64,000 nt of DNA. Source: Clostridium_AD frigoriphilum. Lineage in GTDB: Bacteria > Bacillota > Clostridia > Clostridiales > Clostridiaceae. This document shows, piece after piece, positions 1 to 8,349 of this stretch. Every line of letters begins with the position of its first letter. The first letter of the stretch is position 1. The stretch covers positions 124,001-188,000 of the forward strand of contig NZ_JAZHFS010000002.1 of NCBI RefSeq assembly GCF_036541405.1. Reading direction: 5' to 3'. The notes below the pieces were generated by a model. That model had not been told where the DNA came from and did not search any database. It saw only the letters and a list, made by a program, of their open reading frames with translations. A program made the translations under genes and the position numbers.

Positions 1-2
1 TG

Positions 3-1349
3 TACACAGTAGGAAATAGCACAATTACAATTAACAATACAATCCAAAATGAAATTATGAAAAGATTAGAAAAAAAATCTGGTGGGCTTGTGTGGATAGA
101 ACCTCAAGAGGATAATAAAAATTTTATATTAGCTAGGAAGATAAGGTCTATTAGCAATTTTAAGGTAATAGGCACACTTATAATAAGAATTGATGCTGAT
201 AACTTAGTGAATTCAGTTTCAAATATGTCTCCACAATATAAAGCAAATTTAATAATATTGTCCGAAAATAAAAATATGATATATAAAGATAAAAAAATCA
301 CTTCAGCGAAGGCAATAGATATTGGATTAAATAATGTGTCAAATGAAATATATAATATTGACGGAAAAAAATTTTTATTAAATCGAGAAGTGTCAAACTA
401 TTCTAATTGGACATATGTTAATTTTTTGTCCTATGAAAATATTTTTCAGAATATAAAATTAATGAGAACTATTATGTTAGGTTGCTTTTTAATGATTTTT
501 ATTTTAGCAGTTTCTATGGGACTCGGTTTTGCGGGTAGTATAACAAAACCAATAATTACATTAAGTAAAAAAATGAAAAAAGTTGAAAATGGTAATTTTG
601 AAATAATGGAAATAGATAAAATTTCTGATGACAAATGTGATGAAGTGGGACAGTTAAATAATGATTTTATTGTCATGGTTAACAAAATAAATGAGTTAAT
701 AAAGGAAAACTATATTAAACAAATATTAGTTAAGGAAACAGAATTAAAGGCCTTACAATCTCAAATAAATCCTCATTTTTTATATAATACTCTTGATTCA
801 ATTAATTGGATTGCTAAAGCTAATAAACAAGATAAGATATCTTTAATGGTTAAGTCGCTTTCAAATTTATTTAGGGCTTCAATAGCTAGCAAGGATAGTA
901 TTATAAAAATTGAGGATGAACTAAAGTTATTAAATGATTATATAAATATACAAAAGATAAGATATGAGGAAAGACTAGATTTTAGCGATTTGGTAGAAGA
1001 GGATATAAAGGAGTGTTATATTCTTAAAATGACATTGCAACCATTAGTTGAAAATTCTATTAAGTATGGACTGGAGCAATTAACTGGTGTATGTAAAATT
1101 ACAATAAGGTCTCAAAAGCAAAAAGATTTTCTTGAGATAATAGTTAGCGATAATGGAATTGGTATGACTAAGGAATTTATCCACGAGTTAGAAATTGGTG
1201 AGAATAAATCTAGGAGTACTGGTATAGGTATAAAAAACATAGATGCACGAATAAAGTTGTTTTTTGGTGAAGAATTTGGAATATCAGTAAAAAGTCAATT
1301 AAGTGAGGGAACCACAGTTATAGTTAGGATTCCATACAAAGTGAGGTGA
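3..1349 (+). CDS. YesM-type sensor histidine kinase, 5' end outside window
   Basis: This is the C-terminal part of a membrane sensor kinase of the YesM/LytS-like His_kinase family that phosphorylates the response regulator encoded 4 bases downstream. The frame is open from base 3, so the ATG at 57 is internal and the gene is truncated by the window edge. Visible are the end of an extracellular sensor domain, a transmembrane segment (bases about 470-530), a HAMP linker, the phospho-acceptor motif INPHFLYNTLD (bases about 765-800), and an ATPase domain with the N box PLVENSIKYG and G box DNGIGM. In Bacillus, YesM/YesN-type pairs sit beside carbohydrate importers and induce them. The adjacent importer and GH115-like genes suggest that this pair senses a plant-cell-wall oligosaccharide. 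That ligand is an inference. Confidence 0.93.
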   Translation, partial: YTVGNSTITINNTIQNEIMKRLEKKSGGLVWIEPQEDNKNFILARKIRSISNFKVIGTLIIRIDADNLVNSVSNMSPQYKANLIILSENKNMIYKDKKITSAKAIDIGLNNVSNEIYNIDGKKFLLNREVSNYSNWTYVNFLSYENIFQNIKLMRTIMLGCFLMIFILAVSMGLGFAGSITKPIITLSKKMKKVENGNFEIMEIDKISDDKCDEVGQLNNDFIVMVNKINELIKENYIKQILVKETELKALQSQINPHFLYNTLDSINWIAKANKQDKISLMVKSLSNLFRASIASKDSIIKIEDELKLLNDYINIQKIRYEERLDFSDLVEEDIKECYILKMTLQPLVENSIKYGLEQLTGVCKITIRSQKQKDFLEIIVSDNGIGMTKEFIHELEIGENKSRSTGIGIKNIDARIKLFFGEEFGISVKSQLSEGTTVIVRIPYKVR

Positions 1350-1353
1350 GAGA

Positions 1354-2898
1354 ATGTATAAAGTTTTGATTGTTGATGATGAGAGAATAATAAGAGAAGG
1401 TATTGCAAATTCTATTGAGTGGAACAAATATGGTTTCTCACTTTGTGGAATGGCGCAGAATGGAATAGATGCTTATGAAATTATTAAGCAAATTGTTCCA
1501 GAAGTGGTTATAACTGATATTAAAATGCCTGGAATGGGAGGATTAGAATTAATTTCTAGGATATATAAGGAATATCCTCAAATTATTTTCATAATTTTGT
1601 CTGGATATGGAGAATTTGAATTTGCAAATAAAGCGATGAAATACGGCGTTAAATACTATTTATTAAAACCATGTGATGAGGATGAAATAATTAAAATTTT
1701 AAAAAAAATAGCAATAGAAAAAAAAGAAAAAGAAAAAAAGGATAAATTTCTTACGGATATAAATGATAATTTAAAAAAAGTTTTACCACAAGTCGGGGAA
1801 CAGTTTTTAAGAGATTTTATAATTGGGGTAAATTATAGTAAATTAGAATGTGAATATTTTTTAAGACTGTTTGATATAAAAGAAACTAAGTTTAAACTTG
1901 TTGTATTTAAACTGGATAATGGAGTGGATTTACTAGAGAAGTTTGCTTTAAAGAATATAGCATATGATATATTGAATCAAAATGTTGTTTACTTGAGCAC
2001 TATATTGGATAATAATATTTTATTGCTAATTAAGTCTATTGATTTATCTATGCTTACAGACTTATTGTCCCAAATTAAAGATATTTTTAATAAATATTTT
2101 AAATATGATATTTGTATAGGAGTAAGTAATGAAAATAGTTTTGAAAGTATACAAAAAATGTATCTAGAGGTTAAGGAATGTTTGAAATGTGAATTCTATC
2201 TTGGTGATAACAAAATAATAACAGAGAAAATTATTGAGTTTAATAAGTCTCAAGATAATTTAAATGATTCAACTTACAATGAAATGATTGCGGTTTCGGT
2301 TAAAACTGGTAATATAGAAAGCTTAAACTTTCAATTGGACAGTTTTTTTCATAAGATATATCAAGAAAAAGTAGAAATAGAAATGGCTAAAAATTATTGT
2401 TTTGAAATATTTTTAATTATACTAAGGCAAGGAAATCATAAAGAAGTTAGTAGTTATGCAAAAGGTTTATATGAAATCCAAGATAAAAGTACTTTAAAAC
2501 AAATTAGTGTATATATAAAATATATAGCTAATGAAATAGCTAAAAAAAATTTTGATAATAATACAGAAAATTATGGAGCTATTATAAGTACAGTTATAAA
2601 CTGCGTTGAGAATAATATACAGAATTATGAATTGTCACTTACTTGGATAGCAAAAAAAGTATTATTTATAAATGAAAATTATTTGGGGAAGCTATTTTAC
2701 AAACATACTAATGAAAAGTTTTCTAAGTATGTTGTTAGGCTTAGAATGGAGAAGGCCATAGAACTTATTAGGAGTAAAAAAGATTATAAGGTTTATGAAA
2801 TAACTGAGCAAATAGGATTTGGGGATAACACTCAATATTTTAGTCAAGTATTTAAAAAATATACGGGCTATACTCCATCTGAATATAGAAAACTGTAA
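1354..2898 (+). CDS. YesN-type response regulator, REC plus AraC-type HTH
   Basis: This cytoplasmic response regulator pairs with the upstream YesM-type kinase; only 4 bases separate them and its AGGTGAGAG ribosome site lies at the kinase stop. Residues 1-120 form a receiver domain with the acidic DD pair at 8-9, the phospho-acceptor Asp55 in VVITDIKMPG and a conserved Lys in LLKP. A lysine-rich linker and a poorly conserved middle region follow. The last 100 residues are an AraC-family double helix-turn-helix with the typical FGDNTQYFSQVFKKYTGYTP ending. At 514 aa it has the usual YesN length. It probably activates the importer and glycosidase genes that follow, although a terminator lies between. 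Confidence 0.95.
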   Translation: MYKVLIVDDERIIREGIANSIEWNKYGFSLCGMAQNGIDAYEIIKQIVPEVVITDIKMPGMGGLELISRIYKEYPQIIFIILSGYGEFEFANKAMKYGVKYYLLKPCDEDEIIKILKKIAIEKKEKEKKDKFLTDINDNLKKVLPQVGEQFLRDFIIGVNYSKLECEYFLRLFDIKETKFKLVVFKLDNGVDLLEKFALKNIAYDILNQNVVYLSTILDNNILLLIKSIDLSMLTDLLSQIKDIFNKYFKYDICIGVSNENSFESIQKMYLEVKECLKCEFYLGDNKIITEKIIEFNKSQDNLNDSTYNEMIAVSVKTGNIESLNFQLDSFFHKIYQEKVEIEMAKNYCFEIFLIILRQGNHKEVSSYAKGLYEIQDKSTLKQISVYIKYIANEIAKKNFDNNTENYGAIISTVINCVENNIQNYELSLTWIAKKVLFINENYLGKLFYKHTNEKFSKYVVRLRMEKAIELIRSKKDYKVYEITEQIGFGDNTQYFSQVFKKYTGYTPSEYRKL

Positions 2899-2907
2899 CG
2901 GTTTACA
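2894..2907. promoter_or_regulatory. Imperfect operator-like palindrome
   Basis: TGTAACGGTTTACA spans the stop codon of the YesN gene. The half sites TGTAA and TTACA are symmetric about a 4-base centre. It resembles a LacI-family or CcpA cre operator but lacks the central CG of a good cre. It lies 120 bases upstream of the solute-binding protein gene. It may be a chance match. Confidence 0.25.
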
Positions 2908-2910
2908 AAA

Positions 2911-2945
2911 AATGCTGTTTTTTAAACAAAAACAGCGTTTTTTTT
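2911..2945 (+). terminator. Rho-independent terminator after yesMN
   Basis: GCTGTTTTT pairs with AAAAACAGC across a short AACA-type loop, followed by a run of eight T. It ends the two-component operon and separates it from the importer operon. Confidence 0.85.
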
Positions 2946-3025
2946 GACTCTTTTTTTCAGAAAACAATTGTATAATAAAATTATAAATACAAAATCTAGT
3001 AAAACCATTAAGGGGGCAAATATTA

Positions 3026-4336
3026 ATGAAAAAATCTATGTCTATACTTTTAGCGGCTGTTTTAACTGGTTCTTTAGCACTAGGTGGTTGTGGGAAAAGT
3101 GATACTGCAACCTCAAAAAAAGAAGTTGATGCTAATGCGCCAGTTAAACTATCAATAACTTGGTGGGGTTCACAGTCAAGGCATGATTATACTAATAAAT
3201 TACTATCAATGTATACAGCTAAATACCCAAATGTAACGTTTCAGGCAACACCTTCTGGATGGGATGGTTATTTTGATAAAATTTCAGCTCAGGCGGCAGG
3301 GGATACCATGCCAGATATAATGCAAATGGATTACTCGTTTATATCAACATATTCTAACAATGATACCTTAGCGGATTTAACACCTTATGTAACAGATAAG
3401 ACGATTGATTTAACAAATGCTGACCAAAACCTGGTAAATACAGGTAAAGTAAGTGGGAAGCTAACAGGAGTTGTCTTAGCTTCTACAGGACTTGCAATAA
3501 CTTATAATCCAGAGGTATTTAAAAAAGCGGGACTTGCAATGCCAACATCAGCATGGACTTGGGCTGACTTTGAAAAAGATATGATAACAATCCAGAAAAA
3601 GACTGGGTCTTATGGCCAAAGTAAAATAGATAATATAAGTACTTTTCCATATTGGGTAAGACAATATGGTAAAACAATGTATTCGGCAGATGGTACAAAG
3701 CTTGGATATGATAATGATAGTGTTTTCATAGATTATGCTAATATGCTTAAAAGACTTCAAGATGCAAAAGCATTGCCTAATCCTGATCAATGGGCACAAA
3801 TTAGTGCAAAAGGAAAGGAAGCTGAGCCAGTTGTTACGGGCACAGCTGGAGCTACAATGGATTGGTCTAATTATGGTGTAATAGTTTCAAAATCAAACCC
3901 TAATTTAAAGATTATAACACCTCCTTATAGTAGTACAGGAATTAAAGCTTTATGGAATAAACCAGCAATGTTTTTTTCAGTAGCTAAATCTTCAAAAAAT
4001 CAGAAGGAAGCTGCTAAATTTATTAATTGGTTCTTAAATGATCCAGAAGCAAATAAAGTTATAAATGCTGAACGTGGAATACCAGTATCCTCAACAGTAA
4101 GGGACACACTAAAACCTACATTAACACCTCAACAAAAGGATATGTTTGATTATGCGGATATTATTGTTAAGAATTCAACAAAAGCAGATCCAGCAGATCC
4201 AGCAGGAGTAGCTGAGGTTACTAAAACATTGACAGATACAGTAAATTCATTTTTATATGGTAAAACTACGGCTGCACAGTCAGCAGCTAGTTTTAGAAGT
4301 AAATCCAATGAAATACTTGGAAGAAATTCTAAATAA
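3026..4336 (+). CDS. Sugar ABC transporter solute-binding lipoprotein (CUT1)
   Basis: This is an extracellular substrate-binding lipoprotein of the family 1 carbohydrate binding proteins (MalE/MsmE-like), the capture subunit for the two permeases that follow. A lipoprotein signal peptide ends in LALGGC, so Cys22 would be lipidated. The mature protein begins with the usual Ser/Thr/Lys linker and an ITWWGSQSRHDY segment typical of the family. Length (436 aa) is normal. A GGGGGC ribosome site precedes the ATG. Its cytoplasmic ATPase is not encoded here, so a shared MsmX-type ATPase elsewhere is expected. The ligand is unknown; the GH115-like enzyme in the operon suggests a uronic-acid-substituted oligosaccharide. 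Confidence 0.93.
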   Translation: MKKSMSILLAAVLTGSLALGGCGKSDTATSKKEVDANAPVKLSITWWGSQSRHDYTNKLLSMYTAKYPNVTFQATPSGWDGYFDKISAQAAGDTMPDIMQMDYSFISTYSNNDTLADLTPYVTDKTIDLTNADQNLVNTGKVSGKLTGVVLASTGLAITYNPEVFKKAGLAMPTSAWTWADFEKDMITIQKKTGSYGQSKIDNISTFPYWVRQYGKTMYSADGTKLGYDNDSVFIDYANMLKRLQDAKALPNPDQWAQISAKGKEAEPVVTGTAGATMDWSNYGVIVSKSNPNLKIITPPYSSTGIKALWNKPAMFFSVAKSSKNQKEAAKFINWFLNDPEANKVINAERGIPVSSTVRDTLKPTLTPQQKDMFDYADIIVKNSTKADPADPAGVAEVTKTLTDTVNSFLYGKTTAAQSAASFRSKSNEILGRNSK

Positions 4337-4344
4337 TAAATATC

Positions 4345-4385
4345 AATGCTTTACGGCTGGAATAATATCCAGTCTGTAAAGCATT
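4345..4385 (+). terminator. Intercistronic stem-loop after the binding-protein gene
   Basis: A long stem (AATGCTTTAC plus CTGGA on the left, TCCAG plus GTAAAGCATT on the right) lies between the binding protein and first permease. There is no long T run, so it is more likely a partial terminator or an mRNA 3' stabiliser that keeps binding-protein mRNA in excess over permease mRNA, as known for maltose-type operons. Confidence 0.6.
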
Positions 4386-4419
4386 ATTAAAAATTACATT
4401 GTGAAGGTTGTGAATTTAT

Positions 4420-5325
4420 ATGAGTAAAAAAAAGAAAAACTTAAAATTTGGAAACAATAATGTAACTGGTTATATTCTTATTGCGCCATGGTTGATAGGA
4501 TTTTTGATTATGTATGCAATACCAATGGTTATATCGTTATATTTTTCTTTCACAAAATATAATTTACTTAGTACACCTAAGTTCATTGGTATAGATAATT
4601 TCAGAAGAATGTTTTTCAATGATCCAAGTTTTTGGAAGTCATTAGGTGTAACATTTTATTATGTGTTTATGTTAGTGCCTTTAAGGTTAATATTTGCATT
4701 TATAGTAGCAATGTTACTTAATAGTAAAAGAAAATTTTTAGGTTTATATAGAGCAGTGTATTATGTACCTTCAATTGTTGGAGGAAGTGTAGCTGTTTCA
4801 ATAGTTTGGAAACAAATTTTTGGAAATGATGGAGTTGCAATGTCGCTTCTTTCTATTATTGGGATACATCAAAAAATATCTTTTATAGGTAATCCGTCAA
4901 CTGCTATATGGACGATAATATCCCTGGGAGTATGGCAATTTGGATCGGCGATGTTAATATTTCTAGCTGCTATAAAACAATTACCAAAAAGTATTTATGA
5001 ATCCGCAAGTATTGATGGAGCTGGTTTTTTTAGGCAGGTTTTTAAAATTACAATACCAATGCTCACTCCAGTAATTTTCTTTAATTTAATTCTGCAAATA
5101 ATTAATGCATTTAAAGCATTTACAGAAAGTTATATCATAACTCAAGGTGGTCCAATGGACAGTACCTTATTCTATGTATTAAATTTATATAGAAAATCAT
5201 TTACCTACTTTGACATGGGATACAGTAGCGCTATGGCTTGGGTATTGGTTGCTATAATTGGAATATTTACTGCAGTATTATTTAAATCCCAGACATCATG
5301 GGTACATTACGAATCAAAGGAGTGA
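4420..5325 (+). CDS. Sugar ABC transporter permease (MalF/UgpA type)
   Basis: This inner-membrane permease of the CUT1 family has six predicted transmembrane segments, beginning with ILIAPWLIGFLIMYAIPMV near residue 20. The cytoplasmic EAA loop, which docks the ATPase, reads YESASIDGAGFFRQVFKITIP (about residues 193-213). Length (301 aa) is typical. It lies between the binding protein and the second permease. Its stop lies just upstream of the next gene's start, inside that gene's ribosome site, indicating translational coupling. Confidence 0.94.
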   Translation: MSKKKKNLKFGNNNVTGYILIAPWLIGFLIMYAIPMVISLYFSFTKYNLLSTPKFIGIDNFRRMFFNDPSFWKSLGVTFYYVFMLVPLRLIFAFIVAMLLNSKRKFLGLYRAVYYVPSIVGGSVAVSIVWKQIFGNDGVAMSLLSIIGIHQKISFIGNPSTAIWTIISLGVWQFGSAMLIFLAAIKQLPKSIYESASIDGAGFFRQVFKITIPMLTPVIFFNLILQIINAFKAFTESYIITQGGPMDSTLFYVLNLYRKSFTYFDMGYSSAMAWVLVAIIGIFTAVLFKSQTSWVHYESKE

Positions 5326-5330
5326 TAAAG

Positions 5331-6176
5331 GTGGGAAAAAACAAAAAATTAAGATCATTTATGTTTCATTTTTTTACTATTTTATTAGGTCTTATTATGA
5401 TTTATCCATTGTTATGGTTAGTAAGTAGTTCATTTAAAACGAATTCTGAAATATTTGTTAATTCATATTCATTAATACCTAAACATTGGGATATTGTGAA
5501 AAACTACTCTTCAGGATGGAAAGGAATTGGAGGAGTATCTTTTGGAACATTCATGTGGAACTCAGTAATTGTTGCAGTAATTGGAACAGTTGGAGGTGTT
5601 TTTTCTTCAGTGATTGCAGCTTATGCGTTTGCTAGAATAAAATTCTTTGGTAAAAACTTTTGGTTTTTCTGTGTAATGATGACGCTGATGGTACCTAACC
5701 AAGTTATGGTAGTACCACAATTTATTATATTCAAGAAACTAGGGCTTATAAATAATATTGCATCATTAATAATTCCATGGGTTTTTGGTAGTGCATTTTT
5801 CATATTTTTAACTGTACAATTTATTCGTGGATTACCAATTGAGCTAGATGAGGCTGCTGAAATTGATGGATGTAGTAAAATTCAGACTTTTACTAAAATT
5901 ATTTTTCCATTAGTAGTTCCAGCTGTAATTACATCAACAATATTTTCTTTTTATTGGATATGGCAAGACTTTTTTCAACCTCTAATTTTTATGAGTAATC
6001 CAAGGCATTTCACTGTTTCTTTAGCTTTAAATTTATATCTTGACCCAAATTCATTTAATAATTATGGGGGAATGCTTGCAATGTCTGTTGTGTCTTTAAT
6101 ACCAGTAGTTGTTATATTTCTAATATTTCAAAAACAATTGGTAGAAGGTGTAGCAACAAGTGGACTTAAGGATTAA
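5331..6176 (+). CDS. Sugar ABC transporter permease (MalG/UgpE type)
   Basis: This is the second permease of the CUT1 importer. It has six predicted membrane segments and an EAA loop starting LDEAAEIDGCSKIQTFTKII. An in-frame ATG exists at 5298 inside the upstream gene, but the strong AAAGGAGTG ribosome site at about 5316-5323 points to the GTG at 5331, giving 281 aa and a start MGKNKKLRSF that aligns better with the family. It should form the channel heterodimer with the upstream permease. The operon has no ATPase gene. Confidence 0.92.
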   Translation: MGKNKKLRSFMFHFFTILLGLIMIYPLLWLVSSSFKTNSEIFVNSYSLIPKHWDIVKNYSSGWKGIGGVSFGTFMWNSVIVAVIGTVGGVFSSVIAAYAFARIKFFGKNFWFFCVMMTLMVPNQVMVVPQFIIFKKLGLINNIASLIIPWVFGSAFFIFLTVQFIRGLPIELDEAAEIDGCSKIQTFTKIIFPLVVPAVITSTIFSFYWIWQDFFQPLIFMSNPRHFTVSLALNLYLDPNSFNNYGGMLAMSVVSLIPVVVIFLIFQKQLVEGVATSGLKD

Positions 6177-6203
6177 TAAAAGCGAAAAAGAAGGGTGAAA
6201 TTA

Positions 6204-8273
6204 ATGAAACAAAATAAATTTTTTATTTTAAATAAAAATACAACTATAGAAATAATAGGAGAAAGTAGCAAGGCAATTAAAAATATTATAGATATTTTTT
6301 CACGTGATATTAACAAAGTATTTAAAGTTGAAAGCAATTTAAACGGAGATGAAAGGACAGAAATAATTATAAGATGTTCATTAGATGATACTGAGTTTCT
6401 TTTAAAGTCAGAAGAGTTTACTGTGAAATTTCAGGCCGATGATAATAAAAAAAGTGTTATGAATATAAATGCAAAGGATGAATTAGGAATAATATATGCA
6501 TTGCTTTATATAAGTAAAACATATTTGGGTGTAGATCCATTTTGGTTCTGGAATGATAAAGAACCTAAATGCTTACCATATGTTAGAATTCCTATGTCTG
6601 ATTATAAGTCATTTACTAGAAAGGTTAAATATAGAGGATGGTTTGTGAATGATGAAGTACTATTATCAGGTTGGAAGGATAGCCCAACAGACGAAGAAGT
6701 TTGGAAATTAGTTTTTGAAACTATACTTAGATGCGGTGGAAATATGGTTATACCAGGTACAGATAAAACAAGCAAAATAAACAAGCAGCTGGCGTCAGAT
6801 ATGGGATTGTGGATAACTCATCATCATGCAGAGCCTTTAGGTGCCGAAATGTTTTTAAGAGCTTACCCAGGCGAGGAGCCTATATATGATAAAAATAGTA
6901 AACTTTTTGAGGAACTTTGGAGAAGCGCCGTATTAGATCAGAAAGACACAAAAGTTATATGGAATATCGGATTTAGAGGGCAGGGAGATCAAGCGTTTTG
7001 GGAATATGATGCAACATATAAAACACCTGAGGCAAGAGGTAAACTTATAAGTAAAGTAATTCAAAAGCAATACGAAATAGTTAAAGAGTATGTTGAGAAA
7101 CCGGTATTTTGTACAAACTTGTATGGTGAAATAATGGAACTGTATAAAGAGGGATACATAGAATTCCCAGAGGGTGTTATAAAAATATGGGCAGATAGCG
7201 GATATGGGAAGATGGTTTCAAGAAGACAAGGAAATCATAACCCTAGAGTATATTCATTGCCAAGTAAAAATGATTTAGGCCCTCATGGTGTTTATTATCA
7301 TGTTACCTTTTATGATCTGCAATCATCTAATCATTTGACTATGCTTCCTAATACACCTGAATTTGTGAAGTCGGAATTAGAAGCTGCATTTATGGTTGGA
7401 GCTAATGAGTATTTAATTGTAAATAGTGGGAATATTAGACCGCATACTTATATGTTAGATTTAGTGAGTGAACTTTGGAAGTATGGTTATGTAGATACAA
7501 ATAAGCACATGAAAAATTATATGAAATGCTATTTTCCTTCTGGAAGTGAAATTGTGGAAGAATGTTTTAATAAATATTTTAAGACACCTGTGCAATATGG
7601 ACAATATGAAGATGAAAGAGCAGGAGAGCAATTTTATCACTATCCAACGAGAGAAATAATTAGCCATTGGATTAAAAATAAAAACAATGATACTGTAGAA
7701 TCTTTAAATTGGGCCACGGGTCATATTTGTTTTGAAAAGCAGGTTAAGTGGTATAAGGAAAAGTATGAAGCAAATTTGAATAAGTGGGAAGTTTTAAAAA
7801 ATCAGTGTGATAATGCGTTAATGTCTTTATTAGGAAAAGAGAAGAGTCTATTTTGCGATAGTTTATTATTGCAGGTAATAATTCATCTAACAGGTTGCAA
7901 AGGCTCAGTATATCTTTGCAGGGGTTATGATGCATTTAGAGAAAAAAATTATTCTCTTTCATTTGTACATGTTTGTACTGCAATGAAAGAATATGAAGAA
8001 GCACTTAGCAAAATGAAAGAATCAGAGCATGATAAATGGATAAATTTCTACAGAAATGACTGTCTCACAAATGTTAAACTCACAATATATTGTTTAGATA
8101 CTCTTAGAAGGTATATTCGTGTACTTGGTGATGGTTCTAATTTTTATAATTGGGAAAAGCAATATGTTCTATCGAGTGGGGATAGAAATATTATGTTGCT
8201 CGCAACTACTACTAATCAGTTAACTGATGATGAGCTTTATGTTAAGATTAAGGAAAAGGTAATGATGATATAG
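6204..8273 (+). CDS. Glycoside hydrolase family 115-like protein (alpha-glucuronidase)
   Basis: This large protein (about 689 aa) has no signal peptide and resembles the GH115 family, whose characterised members remove glucuronic acid side chains from xylan or arabinogalactan. Recognisable blocks are an N-terminal beta-rich domain (1-130), the VKYRGWFVNDE motif that opens the TIM barrel (about residue 140), a THHHAEPLGAEM segment corresponding to the GH115 SHHEPM region, GFRGQGDQAFW and a helical C-terminal part. The start is the ATG at 6204, correctly spaced from GAAGGG, rather than the in-frame GTG at 6195. It is the last gene of the importer operon, so the imported oligosaccharide is probably its substrate. 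The sequence is divergent and exact specificity is uncertain. Confidence 0.75.
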   Translation: MKQNKFFILNKNTTIEIIGESSKAIKNIIDIFSRDINKVFKVESNLNGDERTEIIIRCSLDDTEFLLKSEEFTVKFQADDNKKSVMNINAKDELGIIYALLYISKTYLGVDPFWFWNDKEPKCLPYVRIPMSDYKSFTRKVKYRGWFVNDEVLLSGWKDSPTDEEVWKLVFETILRCGGNMVIPGTDKTSKINKQLASDMGLWITHHHAEPLGAEMFLRAYPGEEPIYDKNSKLFEELWRSAVLDQKDTKVIWNIGFRGQGDQAFWEYDATYKTPEARGKLISKVIQKQYEIVKEYVEKPVFCTNLYGEIMELYKEGYIEFPEGVIKIWADSGYGKMVSRRQGNHNPRVYSLPSKNDLGPHGVYYHVTFYDLQSSNHLTMLPNTPEFVKSELEAAFMVGANEYLIVNSGNIRPHTYMLDLVSELWKYGYVDTNKHMKNYMKCYFPSGSEIVEECFNKYFKTPVQYGQYEDERAGEQFYHYPTREIISHWIKNKNNDTVESLNWATGHICFEKQVKWYKEKYEANLNKWEVLKNQCDNALMSLLGKEKSLFCDSLLLQVIIHLTGCKGSVYLCRGYDAFREKNYSLSFVHVCTAMKEYEEALSKMKESEHDKWINFYRNDCLTNVKLTIYCLDTLRRYIRVLGDGSNFYNWEKQYVLSSGDRNIMLLATTTNQLTDDELYVKIKEKVMMI

Positions 8274-8280
8274 TTAGAAT

Positions 8281-8330
8281 ATTAAACAAAGACCATCTAT
8301 TCAATATTGAGTAGATGGTCTTTGTTTAAT
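8281..8330. terminator. Bidirectional terminator between convergent genes
   Basis: ATTAAACAAAGACCATCTA pairs with TAGATGGTCTTTGTTTAAT around a short loop, a near-perfect stem of about 20 bp flanked by A and T tracts. It serves the GH115-like operon on the plus strand and the transketolase gene on the minus strand. Confidence 0.9.
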
Positions 8331-8349
8331 AAATTATATTTTAATAAAA

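Noticed and set aside
2944..2976. TTGACT and TATAAT upstream of the first binding-protein gene as a promoter
   Set aside because: The boxes are separated by 21 bases, too far for a sigma-A promoter, and the first overlaps the T run of a terminator. The real promoter remains unassigned.
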